Source of the DNA: Spirosoma sp. KCTC 42546
GTDB taxonomy: Bacteria > Bacteroidota > Bacteroidia > Cytophagales > Spirosomataceae
Direction of reading: 5' to 3'
Length of the DNA stretch: 64,000 bases
Assembly: GCF_006965485.1 (NCBI RefSeq)
Contig: NZ_CP041360.1
Span: forward strand, 3,348,001-3,412,000
The translations under genes and the position numbers were made by a program. Positions 17,590 to 26,313 of this stretch are shown here, in pieces. The notes under the pieces were generated by a model. The model saw only the letters and a list, made by a program, of their open reading frames with translations, did no database searches and was not told the DNA's origin. Position 1 is the stretch's first letter. The number at the start of each line of letters is the position of its first letter.

Positions 17590-17609
17590 AGATGCCGCGA
17601 AATAACCGA

Positions 17610-18776
17610 TTAGTTAGTGATTTTAATAAAACCGTCAAGCATCTCCTGGGCAACCACTTCTGGTGCATAAGGGGCAATCAACTGTTTGGCTGCTTTTCCC
17701 ATCTGCTCTGTATCGACGGAGTTGTCCATAAACAGAACCAATTGATGGGTCAGTTGAGCAGGTTGATCTGGATCGAATACAAAGCCATTTTGGCCGTTAC
17801 GGACCAGATCAATAGCGCAGCCACACCGATCTGATACAATAACGGGTAGTCCGCATGCCATTGCCTCGTTAACCACCAGGCCCCAGGGTTCTGAGCGACT
17901 GGGTAAGACGAGTACATTACTAAGGGCCAGCAACTCCGGCACCTTGAACCAGGGGCGCCCTGGCAAATGAATGACTTGCTCGGTTAACCCAAGTGTGTGT
18001 ATTAGCTGGGTCAGGTTGGCTTGTTCAACCCCATCGCCAAGCAGAATGACCCCCCACTTGGCGCCGTTGGCTGATTCTTTGCTCGCTTCGGCAAAGCTAG
18101 TGAGTAGCATCGGTAAGTTCTTGGCCTCAATGAGCCGACCGACAAACACAAAATTATTTGGCCGTACCCCTAGTACCTGCTGTTGTTGAGCGCGAGAAGC
18201 CAATGCACGTTCGAACGTGGAACGAAGGGCCGTATTATCGACGGCGTTTTTGCGAAGTAAAATTTTTGAAGCGGGAACGCCTAGCTGAATCACATAATCG
18301 GCAGCCTGACTACCAAAACAGAAAAAGCCATCGCATTGCCTGAATACCCACCGTTTAACCCGTTCTTTCCAGCCTCCTCGTTGTTGATCAGCAGCTGTAC
18401 TTTCGGTCTGCATAACAACCCGAATGCCATTAGCTTTGGCCCATACTAAGAGTAGCAGCTGCGCGGGGTCATAATACCCAGTCAGATTGATAACATCTGG
18501 CCTATAGGCTCTGGCCTGCCGGAGCAATGCCTGTGTCCGCTCTCGAACACTAATATCTTCCACATATCGGTCGAAGAGCAATTCGTAGTTATACGTGTAC
18601 GTAGGTGGGGCTTCTTCTGGATTTGCTTCCAAACGAGCGCGGGAGCGCTCGTTACGGGCAATTTGTATTACCTGCACCGATATGTCGTTCCGCTGGTTGA
18701 CCAGTTGCTGTAATGCCTGAAATACGCTGGATTTATAGTGTGCCCAGAGTAAATTGTGGACAATAAGGATACGCAT
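17610..18776 (-). CDS. Glycosyltransferase family 4 (GT-B)
   Basis: 388 residues. VHNLLWAHYKSSVFQALQQL at the N-terminus and FVGRLIEAKNLPMLLTSFAE plus SRSEPWGLVVNEAMACGLPV in the C-terminal domain give the standard GT4 fold; EPWGLVVNE is the EX7E motif. The ATG shares one base with the stop codon of the upstream ligase/polymerase gene (TGATG), indicating coupled translation. The acceptor is not predictable. Confidence 0.9.
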   Translation of the reverse strand: MRILIVHNLLWAHYKSSVFQALQQLVNQRNDISVQVIQIARNERSRARLEANPEEAPPTYTYNYELLFDRYVEDISVRERTQALLRQARAYRPDVINLTGYYDPAQLLLLVWAKANGIRVVMQTESTAADQQRGGWKERVKRWVFRQCDGFFCFGSQAADYVIQLGVPASKILLRKNAVDNTALRSTFERALASRAQQQQVLGVRPNNFVFVGRLIEAKNLPMLLTSFAEASKESANGAKWGVILLGDGVEQANLTQLIHTLGLTEQVIHLPGRPWFKVPELLALSNVLVLPSRSEPWGLVVNEAMACGLPVIVSDRCGCAIDLVRNGQNGFVFDPDQPAQLTHQLVLFMDNSVDTEQMGKAAKQLIAPYAPEVVAQEMLDGFIKITN

Positions 18777-20155
18777 CAGGCCGATTCGGGATTTGATACC
18801 ACAATATATTGATCATGGGCGTCGACCGGCGCATTGTCCAGTAAATGGGCCGGGAGCAAGTGTTCGACTCCCATAAATCGAATCATGAGTGCTAATGGGA
18901 ACCAGAATGAAATCTCAAACGGTCTTCCGTTCGTGATCGATTGAATTAGAATCAATAGGAAAAAATAAGCCAGAAAGACGCTCAGCGGATTCGGATTCTG
19001 GCGCATGATTCGTATCGCATAGTATCCTGACATGCCAATGACACCTCCGAACAGGGCTAATCCTAGAATCCCCATATCCGCAAGGGCTTCCATAATGGGC
19101 ACATCCAGGTATAGGAACTTATAGCCGTATCCAAAAATGAGCATCTCGAGGTGGCCCAAGAGTACGTTTCGAAGAAAGGTGGCACTTACAGAACGGTTAG
19201 CGGTCGAGTCATCAAGAGCGGCCTTATAATCAGCTCCCTGTGCTTTCAGACCCAGCAAGGCATACAAGGTTTCTAAATTTCGCTCCGCAAACGAGGTGAC
19301 ATAATCATATAAAACCAGGTAAACGGTCAGGTATCGTTGGAAAAAATAAAGAACCCCGAAAAAACCAACCACCATAATCATGATGGGGATAGGGCTAATC
19401 AAACTACGGGCAGCCGCGCGAATCTGGGCGGGCCGAACATTGAAATACATGAATAAAACCACTGCCAAAATCAGCGCGACGATAGCCGACCGAGTTTGGG
19501 TGAGCACCAGAACCGCAATATTCAGAATACCGGCAAAAAATGAAAGGAGTCGAAATAAGACATGGGTTTTTGGGCGAAGGAGCCAGATGGCGCAGGCAAT
19601 AACACCCATAAACGCGTTCCTGGAAAAAGCATGCGGGTTTCCTGATCCTGGATCACCGTTATTCAGCGTAATGGTTGCTCGTTGCCCAATAGCCCATGTT
19701 GGGTCCGTAATCAGTGAATAAATCAGTCCCAAATTAGATACTAGGGTAAAGAGTACCACTACTGGAATAAACAACGGGATAATATCATTCGGTATATTGA
19801 TAAGCAGGAATAGAAAAATAAGCATGTACGCATAATAGATCATATCCCGGTCATAGTCTATGAAACCTGGTACACCATTATACACAAACATGTACAATAT
19901 ACTAAGCAATAGGAAGGATAATCCCATCCAGAACATAGTCATATTGGGGCGGTAAAGTCGGCGTAAGGCAGTAAATGGAATCATTAATACCAATCCACCG
20001 GCCAGAGCGGCTGCAGTAAACGCGGTGCTACCCGGTGCCAGGCGCATTGTTTCCCGGAAAAAGAAGATTAGTGGGTAGCCATCCACAAGAATACAGATGC
20101 CGACAACCATCCGCATGTAATCGAGGGCTTTCACTAAGCGAATAAAGTTGCTCAT
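18776..20155 (-). CDS. O-antigen ligase/polymerase-like membrane protein (Wzy/WaaL)
   Basis: 459 residues with about eleven membrane helices and a large periplasmic loop (about 290-350). The segment VLTQTRSAIVALILAVV matches the conserved TxSR-like helix of Wzy_C/WaaL proteins. Such proteins polymerise undecaprenyl-linked repeat units or ligate them to an acceptor in the periplasm. No Wzx flippase was found in the window, while an ABC exporter is present, so ligation or a second acceptor is as likely as Wzy polymerisation. One-base overlap with the next GT4 gene. Confidence 0.78.
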   Translation of the reverse strand: MSNFIRLVKALDYMRMVVGICILVDGYPLIFFFRETMRLAPGSTAFTAAALAGGLVLMIPFTALRRLYRPNMTMFWMGLSFLLLSILYMFVYNGVPGFIDYDRDMIYYAYMLIFLFLLINIPNDIIPLFIPVVVLFTLVSNLGLIYSLITDPTWAIGQRATITLNNGDPGSGNPHAFSRNAFMGVIACAIWLLRPKTHVLFRLLSFFAGILNIAVLVLTQTRSAIVALILAVVLFMYFNVRPAQIRAAARSLISPIPIMIMVVGFFGVLYFFQRYLTVYLVLYDYVTSFAERNLETLYALLGLKAQGADYKAALDDSTANRSVSATFLRNVLLGHLEMLIFGYGYKFLYLDVPIMEALADMGILGLALFGGVIGMSGYYAIRIMRQNPNPLSVFLAYFFLLILIQSITNGRPFEISFWFPLALMIRFMGVEHLLPAHLLDNAPVDAHDQYIVVSNPESA

Positions 20156-20263
20156 AAACAGGTATTAGTTTAGAGTTTGACGTTTGTCGTTTGATGTTAG
20201 TTGCTATACAGTTGCTTTCGTGCCAGCTAACATCGAACAACAAACTATAAACTTAGACCCTTG
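20156..20263. repeat. Intergenic imperfect hairpin (GTTTGA words)
   Basis: Left arm 20168-20200 is built from GTTTAGA, GTTTGAC, GTTTGTC and GTTTGAT words. The right arm (20227-20258) carries the mirrored CTAACATC, GAACAA, CAAAC and AAACTTAGAC words and pairs along most of the length with a few mismatches. Position and size match the other spacer hairpins. Confidence 0.6.
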
Positions 20264-21163
20264 CTACTTTCTTGACCGATTCAGGTTCAGTCGGTGACGA
20301 ACGTACCCGAACTCACCTTTGAGAGCAAAAGTCAATAATTTACGCACGCGACAATAACGTTGCCAGAATGATGGACCCATTGATGACGTTAGCATGGGCA
20401 GGTATTTTTCTTTCACCAGCTTATGTTCCTGTATGCCTACGGTAGCGGCAATAGTTGACGATTTAGCATCAGGCTGTACCCGAAAACCACCCCAGAAGCC
20501 ATCGACGTGCCGGAATTGTATGCCTGGCTGAACGCCTAGCCGGGCCACAATTTCGTAGTCGATCACGAAACGTAGCGTTTCATCAAGCAAACCAAACTCG
20601 CTCAGTCGGTCGCGCCGGATAAACAATGACTGATTAAACACCTGCATGCCTTCGTAAAGCTGACATTCCACACAAAATTCGGGTGCCCGCATTTCTTCCA
20701 GAATAACGTCGTCTTCGTCGGTGATGTACATATCACCAAAAAAAACATCAGTTGTGGGTGCTTTCTGCCAGGCTGTAGCCACGCGGCTAAATGCATCCGG
20801 CGCAAACACATCATCAGAATTCTGAAACGCAACATAATCGCCCGTGGCCCGGCGAAACCCTTTATTGATGGCATCTGTCTGGCCCCGGTCTTTTTCGCTC
20901 ACCCAGCCAGCCAGATACGGCTCGTATTTTTTGATGATCTCAAGACTCCCATCCGTTGATCCACCATCCATAATGAAATACTCCAGATTAGGATAGTGTT
21001 GGTTTAGAACGCTTAAAATTGTCCGTTCGAGATACTGGGCCTGATTGAACGACGGGGTAACAACCGTTAGCTTCGGGTAAGCTTTTGGGTCAGCCGCAAG
21101 ATTTGTTTGCGGTCTATACGGTAGATTTACAAATGAATGGAGCGAGTTGTTCGTAGGCTTCAT
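20264..21163 (-). CDS. Glycosyltransferase family 2
   Basis: 299 residues from ATG 21163; an upstream ATG at 21220 would overlap the preceding gene by 50 bases and adds no family sequence. LTVVTPSFNQAQYLERTILS, YFIMDGGSTDGSLEIIKKYE, GWVSEKDRGQTDAINKGFRR and AFQNSDDVF give the GT-A core with the DD metal site. This subgroup often follows a GT4 gene in surface-polysaccharide loci. It starts 7 bases after the upstream GT4 stop. Confidence 0.9.
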   Translation of the reverse strand: MKPTNNSLHSFVNLPYRPQTNLAADPKAYPKLTVVTPSFNQAQYLERTILSVLNQHYPNLEYFIMDGGSTDGSLEIIKKYEPYLAGWVSEKDRGQTDAINKGFRRATGDYVAFQNSDDVFAPDAFSRVATAWQKAPTTDVFFGDMYITDEDDVILEEMRAPEFCVECQLYEGMQVFNQSLFIRRDRLSEFGLLDETLRFVIDYEIVARLGVQPGIQFRHVDGFWGGFRVQPDAKSSTIAATVGIQEHKLVKEKYLPMLTSSMGPSFWQRYCRVRKLLTFALKGEFGYVRHRLNLNRSRK

Positions 21164-21170
21164 ACTGTCG

Positions 21171-22280
21171 TTAGCGCAGAGATTGGTAAACCTCCAGCGT
21201 TTGCTGAGCAGTTTTGTCACATGAAAAATGAAGAAGTCGCTCGGTGCCTTTCCGACGCAGATCGGCGCAGAGAGCGTCGTCGGTTACCACGCGCTCAATG
21301 GCAGCTGCCATCGAATCATCGTCTTCAGGATCAAAATAAATGGCAGCATCGGCTCCAACTTCGGGTAATGAACTCCGATCGCTCAACACAACCGGGCAAT
21401 TGCTACTGTAGGCTTCCAGAACAGGAATCCCGAATCCTTCATTCAGCGATGGAAAGACAAATGCACGTGCGTGTTGATACATCGTTACCAGGCCAGCGTC
21501 TGTCAGGGGACGATAATGGATTCGCTCATTGAGCCGAGCGGCATGGAACAACGCTTGTTCTTCAGCGGTAAACGAACCTCCTCCTGCACAAATGATGTGC
21601 AAATCTGTATGCCGATGTAAGACGGGCTGAATGGCTCTAAAGAAACCGCTGAAGTTTTTATAAAGCCCTCGTTTACCAACATACAATAAATAGGGTACCG
21701 CTAAGGGAGACTCCTGCGGCTTGGTCTGGGCTACGTACTCATTGAAGGTGGAACCAAGTAGAACAACCTTTATTTTATCCGGCTCAATCGGGAAGTAACG
21801 AAGCAAATCCTGTTTTGAGAACTCTGAAATACAGATGACACAGTCGGCCCGGCGCAGGAGTTGCTTTTTCGTTTCATAGATCCCTTCGCCCAATTCAGGA
21901 TATTGTTCACCGTATCGCTCGCTGGTAGCATCGAAAAACGTAAGGACAAATGGTTTTTTGCCGATATCCTTCAAAAAATAGCGATGGTAATACGTTGGAT
22001 GAAAAATATCGAATTTACCCGCCCGAACCCGCTGCAGGCTGCTCAGACGATTTAAGACAGACGCTACCCGGTGGGCATTTCGCAGGTGGGCAAAGCGTGG
22101 GTAACGCAGATGATTGCTCAGTGATGCCTGATTCAGGTATTCATTATTCGAGAATCGCAACGATAGTTCAAATTCAATATCTGACCGTTTGGAAAACGAG
22201 CGCATCAGGTCAAAAAAATAGCGGGAAACACCCCCATAAGGCAGGCCCGTAAACGATTGATGGTCGAAGAGTACTTTCAT
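21171..22280 (-). CDS. Glycosyltransferase family 4 (GT-B)
   Basis: 369 residues from MKVLFDHQSFTGLPYGGVSR (ATG 22280); the frame runs 19 codons further upstream without family sequence. LPYGGVSRYFFDL is the acceptor loop, LYVGKRGLYKNFSGFFRAIQ starts the donor domain, and SLNEGFGIPVLEAYSSNCPV carries the EX7E motif. Similar enzymes transfer mannose or related sugars. Preceded by a 115-bp spacer with a promoter box. Confidence 0.9.
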   Translation of the reverse strand: MKVLFDHQSFTGLPYGGVSRYFFDLMRSFSKRSDIEFELSLRFSNNEYLNQASLSNHLRYPRFAHLRNAHRVASVLNRLSSLQRVRAGKFDIFHPTYYHRYFLKDIGKKPFVLTFFDATSERYGEQYPELGEGIYETKKQLLRRADCVICISEFSKQDLLRYFPIEPDKIKVVLLGSTFNEYVAQTKPQESPLAVPYLLYVGKRGLYKNFSGFFRAIQPVLHRHTDLHIICAGGGSFTAEEQALFHAARLNERIHYRPLTDAGLVTMYQHARAFVFPSLNEGFGIPVLEAYSSNCPVVLSDRSSLPEVGADAAIYFDPEDDDSMAAAIERVVTDDALCADLRRKGTERLLHFSCDKTAQQTLEVYQSLR

Positions 22281-22334
22281 GAAAGGAAAACCTACAAACC
22301 AATCGATTTGTATTTTTCTGAGAAAATTGACTGG

Positions 22335-22342
22335 CAAAAATA
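22335..22342 (-). promoter_or_regulatory. -7 promoter box (TATTTTTG) for the 21171-22280 gene
   Basis: On the minus strand TATTTTTGCC matches TAnnTTTG, 54 bases upstream of the ATG. No -33 TTTG is apparent. It could start a sub-operon of the polysaccharide locus. Confidence 0.4.
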
Positions 22343-22395
22343 GGGCTATTTGCCGATAAATCCTTAACCAGGATTGATTATTCGGTCAGTATTCC

Positions 22396-23424
22396 TTACT
22401 TGATGACAGGGACGTATACTCGATCAAGAAAACGGGTAATGGTTCGCATCGACTTAATCGTAGCATATTGCCAGCCCCGTACCACTGGCGGCTCAGGTTG
22501 CTGCCCGTATGCAGGATTACTCGTCTCAACGAGTAATGACTGAGCTGTAACTGATTGACGATAGGCACTTAATAAACTTACAATTTCGGGCCGACTTGAG
22601 AGACGGACCCGATTCTGATGCGGGAAAAAACCTTCGTCTGGATTGAATAAACCCTTGAAATTAACAAAAACCAAGGGCTCATTCTGGCCTGTAGGGCCAC
22701 TGGCTTTCCAGGTATTGGCTTTCGAGTGGATGGTTCGTTCCGATAGATTCCAAAGGGCGACATGCCAGCCTGGGTTTTTGACAATGGTTACTCCCCGAAA
22801 CATGACCGGTACATGCATTAGCCAGAGTTGATCCAGACACAGCCCCTCACAAAAGTTAATAAAAGCTCGTTCCCGCACCCGATTATCCCACCAGGCCAGG
22901 AACCGATCCGTTTCGGCTGAGCGCCTAAATGCCAGGAAATCGGAACAGTACAGGCCAATATTCTGAAAAAATTTTTCATCAGGCCACGATTTATCCTGTA
23001 AGCCAGTTGTTGGATTTCTCGTAATAAAGGGTGTCAGCAAGATAGTCGATTTGGCCAGTAACGCCCAGATTGGGGTAGGAGAACTCAAAAAGCAGCTATT
23101 CGGATCGGCGTATATGAGCTGGTTTGTATCGGGATACCGCCGAAATGCTTCGGCAATAAATAACGGCTTACAGGCAGCTGCAAACTCGGTTGGCGTATAC
23201 ATAGCCGACAACTGCGCTAGCTGCTCAGCAGGTACTACTTCACCAATTGGAAGTAGCGGATAGGGCGACACAAAGCCAGTAGGCAGTTGGGCCGGATCAT
23301 CTACTAAACCAATTAATACCGGTTCCGATTGGCCGGTAGTCGTGAATAGATTGATACTCGCACCCAGTGCAAGAGCCTGGGGTAATTGACGGATTGTACA
23401 GATTGTTAGTAGCACAGTGGGCAC
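22396..23424 (-). CDS. GT-A-fold glycosyltransferase-like protein with altered DxD
   Basis: 342 residues from GTG 23424. It is a full-length paralogue of the 26314-27360 protein: LLTICTIRQLPQALALGASI against AFTICSINYLAQARTLGDSL, CKPLFIAEAFRRYPDTNQLIY, CEGLCLDQLWLMHVPVMF and GWHVALWNLSERT. The paralogue has YFDPDI at the metal site; here it reads YADPNS, so the second Asp of the DxD-like motif is Asn. The protein may use another donor, work without metal, or be inactive. Role in polysaccharide sugar transfer comes from context. Confidence 0.68.
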   Translation of the reverse strand: MPTVLLTICTIRQLPQALALGASINLFTTTGQSEPVLIGLVDDPAQLPTGFVSPYPLLPIGEVVPAEQLAQLSAMYTPTEFAAACKPLFIAEAFRRYPDTNQLIYADPNSCFLSSPTPIWALLAKSTILLTPFITRNPTTGLQDKSWPDEKFFQNIGLYCSDFLAFRRSAETDRFLAWWDNRVRERAFINFCEGLCLDQLWLMHVPVMFRGVTIVKNPGWHVALWNLSERTIHSKANTWKASGPTGQNEPLVFVNFKGLFNPDEGFFPHQNRVRLSSRPEIVSLLSAYRQSVTAQSLLVETSNPAYGQQPEPPVVRGWQYATIKSMRTITRFLDRVYVPVIK

Positions 23425-23433
23425 AAAACTACA

Positions 23434-24456
23434 TTATTCAAATATATCGCCCAAAACGGCTAGTAAAGGGGCATACCAGTTGGCTGCGGCATCCGCATAG
23501 CGTCGATAATTACCCCGTAATAAATTAGAAAGTACGGGAGAGATTCGTTTCAGTCGATTATGGGGCAAATTACTGCGCATGCTGAAATGATCCAACCGCC
23601 GGTAGAGTTGGGGTAGACCTGGCGAATTTGCCGGAACACGTTTACTTAACAATTCACTAATTGTGCTTAATTGAACCCGTTTTTTGAGGAGTGGAGCTAG
23701 TTTCCTGGCCCTATGCCTCGTCAAACGATCCCGAAGTCTTATTCGATCGCCCACTTCCTGTTGTCGAACACCTACCTGCTGTTGAACGTGAGTACGGTAG
23801 AGTTGGAGAGGCTTATCAATAAAATGGATGGCATTCTGCGTAGCAGCTACCATGGCAATCCAACCATCGTAAATATACCCTGGTATTTTATCTGGAATGG
23901 GCAACAAGGTGGGTAGAAAGGCTCTACGGATTACCGTGGCACAGCCCATCATCCGGTTTCCGTCGAGCAGAACGTCCATGGTTTCGCCAGCTTTCCAACG
24001 CTTCTGGGTTTCTTTATCGAAGCGAACAGCTTCCCAGAATCGGTTCTGGCGCCCCTCCAGATTTTCATCAGTTACCCAGGCATCACAAAACGCAATCTGA
24101 ATTTCGGGATGTTGAACCATATACTGGACCATGGTGCTGATTTTTTCCGGTAACCAAAAATCATCCTGGTCGCAGATAAAGATCAGATCACCCGTACACG
24201 CTGCTAAGGCTCGTTCAAAGTTTTTATTATACCCTAAACGCGTTTGATTTTCCAGAATACGTACGAGAAAAGGGGCTGTAGCGGCTAACGTTTCCAGTAA
24301 GCTGCCCGTACCATCTGTTGATCGGTCGTCAGAAATAACCACTTCATCCGGTAACCGTTCTTGTCCTAGCAAACTGTTCCATTGCGTAGTGAGATAGGCC
24401 ATGCCATTGTAGGTACAGAGGGCAATGGAGACTGTTGGTTGCACTGATGTAGTCAT
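23434..24456 (-). CDS. Glycosyltransferase family 2
   Basis: 340 residues from ATG 24456, which overlaps the upstream stop codon by 4 bases (ATGA); a longer frame to 24525 is not supported. VSIALCTYNGMAYLTTQWNS, VISDDRSTDGTGSLLETLAA, LGYNKNFERALAACTGDLIF and CDQDDFW (metal site) are textbook GT2, close to the rhamnosyltransferase-like group. Third of a chain of tightly coupled genes (26311 to 23434). Confidence 0.9.
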   Translation of the reverse strand: MTTSVQPTVSIALCTYNGMAYLTTQWNSLLGQERLPDEVVISDDRSTDGTGSLLETLAATAPFLVRILENQTRLGYNKNFERALAACTGDLIFICDQDDFWLPEKISTMVQYMVQHPEIQIAFCDAWVTDENLEGRQNRFWEAVRFDKETQKRWKAGETMDVLLDGNRMMGCATVIRRAFLPTLLPIPDKIPGYIYDGWIAMVAATQNAIHFIDKPLQLYRTHVQQQVGVRQQEVGDRIRLRDRLTRHRARKLAPLLKKRVQLSTISELLSKRVPANSPGLPQLYRRLDHFSMRSNLPHNRLKRISPVLSNLLRGNYRRYADAAANWYAPLLAVLGDIFE

Positions 24457-25280
24457 ATTTGGTAACCATATTGGGCAAAAATCGGACGCCAGTACTCTGT
24501 TCCATGAATGTTCCAGGCATGACAACCAAAAGGTAACTGACCTTGATTATAATGTTCAACGGCCCATTTTGGATAAAACTCAATCGCAAAATAGAGGGCT
24601 TTCCTATACGTAGGAATACGTAATCGCGGCCAGTAGCGATTTACTTCGATACCCCAAAAAACGTCTTCATGATATTGGTGCAGAGCAATACGTTCGTATT
24701 CAGCAATTTTTTCCCTGAAAGGTTCAAGGCAACGCAACATGGCTGAAACACGCCGAAGGGAAAAACCACCGCAACCGACGCCATTCAGATTGATGATCTC
24801 GCGGGGGGTGATGCCGTCCGGTTTTTTAAGGTTAACCCAGGTGGCTACCCTTTGTTTAATGCTAAACCAAAGTTTATCGCCAAAACCGGTAAAGTCACGG
24901 TCGCGCAACCAGGGGGCGCCAATGTAGTCGTAATTTTGCTGACACCAGTACGCCAGGTCATCCTGAAAGACAAAGGCATCTAATTGGTAAATCAGCATGT
25001 ATTCCTGATCGGCAAATGCTTCGTAAAATTCAGCCGACATCATGAGTCGGTTATAACCTTGAACGTCGGCAAAGTAGCTATCGTCAAATGTTCGTGCCTG
25101 CAACGTTGGACCTAGTTCGCGATAGGCTGAAATGTCAAGCGAATGAGGGGTAGCTAACCAGATTGGGTAATTTCCCAGTATGCGTAAGCATTGGGTCAGG
25201 GCTATACGTTCGTAATCGGTAAGCTGTTGTTTATAAACGGGTAAAACAATGTTTACACTAACAGTAGTAGACGACTTCAT
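24453..25280 (-). CDS. DUF5672-like protein
   Basis: 275 residues from ATG 25280, again overlapping the upstream stop by 4 bases. Family-like segments are VNIVLPVYKQQLTDYERIAL, FDDSYFADVQGYNRLMMSAE, YMLIYQLDAFVFQDDL, YDYIGAPWLR, GVGCGGFSLRRVSAML, HEDVFWG and PFGCHAWN. The QLDAFVF segment sits where GT-A enzymes have a DxD, and HEDVFWG resembles an ED-type catalytic site. DUF5672 members occur in glycan loci and are thought to be glycosyltransferases; activity here is inferred. Confidence 0.8.
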   Translation of the reverse strand: MKSSTTVSVNIVLPVYKQQLTDYERIALTQCLRILGNYPIWLATPHSLDISAYRELGPTLQARTFDDSYFADVQGYNRLMMSAEFYEAFADQEYMLIYQLDAFVFQDDLAYWCQQNYDYIGAPWLRDRDFTGFGDKLWFSIKQRVATWVNLKKPDGITPREIINLNGVGCGGFSLRRVSAMLRCLEPFREKIAEYERIALHQYHEDVFWGIEVNRYWPRLRIPTYRKALYFAIEFYPKWAVEHYNQGQLPFGCHAWNIHGTEYWRPIFAQYGYQI

Positions 25281-26311
25281 ACAAGTTTGGGTTGACCTAA
25301 TCGCTCCTGAGCAGCCTCCTGTACCCAGCTGTACGGTAGCTCGGAACACGGATGACCGTAATCATTTAGGAGGGTGATGTCTTCACCCCGTTTGAAACGA
25401 CCAGAATAAGGCAGGTAATCGACAAAGTCGAACAGTTTGCCTAGTAAAATAATCCCCTCTGTATTCATGGCATTTGCCATGTGAGCGGGGCCACTATCAA
25501 TGCCGATAAACAGGCGGGCCTGCCGAATTACTTCAGCAGTTTCGAGTAAGCTCAGTTGACTGCATAAACTGCGGAAATTCGAATGCTCTTCGGTTACCGT
25601 TGGGGTTAACCCTACTTCAATAATTGGATACGGGTACGTAGCGAGTAACCACTTCACAAGTTTATTCCAGTTGGCAGCAGGCCAGTCGCGCATGACATGG
25701 CTCGACTGACAGTGAATGACAATTGGGCTGGCTTGTATGGCCAGGGCTTTCACCTTTTGTCGAACACTATCTGGAATATACATCTTCGGGTCAGCAGTTA
25801 AGGCTGGTAACCCTGCTGCCTGCGAAAACATATACAACAGATCGCCCCGATGATAATAATTGTCAAATGTTAGGCCAATGTGATCGGCGGTTGGGTTAAT
25901 CGGGTCTTCGAGACAGTATTTACACTTCCTGTGTGAGATGTGCATATTGTATACTTTATCGAAGATACCCGATCGAAGCAGGCGTACCCGTTCGCCGGGG
26001 CATTTTTCGATCAAAAACCCATCCAGATCCGGATGGTATTCGACTAGCTCGACATAAGGCTTCCGCACCATCCAGATAATGTAGTCATCTGGATGAAGCT
26101 TCCGCACTTCGCGGGCAACTGGCTCGCAGGCGATAATGTCGCCCATTTGCTCAGAAAGGATAATGACCACCAACTGTCGGCTCCCAATTTTCTGTTTGAG
26201 CCAACGTAACTGTACATATTTGACGGCAAATGACCAAAACTTCCCCACGATGTGGGTGTATTTGTGAAAGCGATATGTCCAAAGCGCTTGCAAGCGCGAC
26301 CAATCAGCCAT
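25277..26311 (-). CDS. Glycosyltransferase family 9 (heptosyltransferase-like)
   Basis: 344 residues. LVVIILSEQMGDIIACEPVA is the N-terminal GT9 motif, SSHVMRDWPAANWNKLVKWL the middle element and ARLFIGIDSGPAHMANAMNT the C-terminal donor-binding motif. An unusual insertion NMHISHRKCKYCLEDPINPT carries a CKYC pair and is not seen in typical WaaC/WaaF. It should add a heptose or related sugar. Two bases separate it from the upstream gene, and it overlaps the DUF5672-like gene by 4 bases. Confidence 0.85.
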   Translation of the reverse strand: MADWSRLQALWTYRFHKYTHIVGKFWSFAVKYVQLRWLKQKIGSRQLVVIILSEQMGDIIACEPVAREVRKLHPDDYIIWMVRKPYVELVEYHPDLDGFLIEKCPGERVRLLRSGIFDKVYNMHISHRKCKYCLEDPINPTADHIGLTFDNYYHRGDLLYMFSQAAGLPALTADPKMYIPDSVRQKVKALAIQASPIVIHCQSSHVMRDWPAANWNKLVKWLLATYPYPIIEVGLTPTVTEEHSNFRSLCSQLSLLETAEVIRQARLFIGIDSGPAHMANAMNTEGIILLGKLFDFVDYLPYSGRFKRGEDITLLNDYGHPCSELPYSWVQEAAQERLGQPKLV

Positions 26312-26313
26312 AC

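Noticed and set aside
23424-23447. Two TAnnTTTG matches on the minus strand (23424-23431 and 23440-23447) near the start of the 22396-23424 gene.
   Set aside because: One overlaps the start codon and the other lies in the end of the upstream coding sequence inside a tightly packed operon; too little room for a promoter to serve this start.
26285-26298. Perfect 14-base palindrome GCGCTTGCAAGCGC.
   Set aside because: It lies in the coding part of the GT9 gene, with no sister copy near promoters; most simply codon coincidence.
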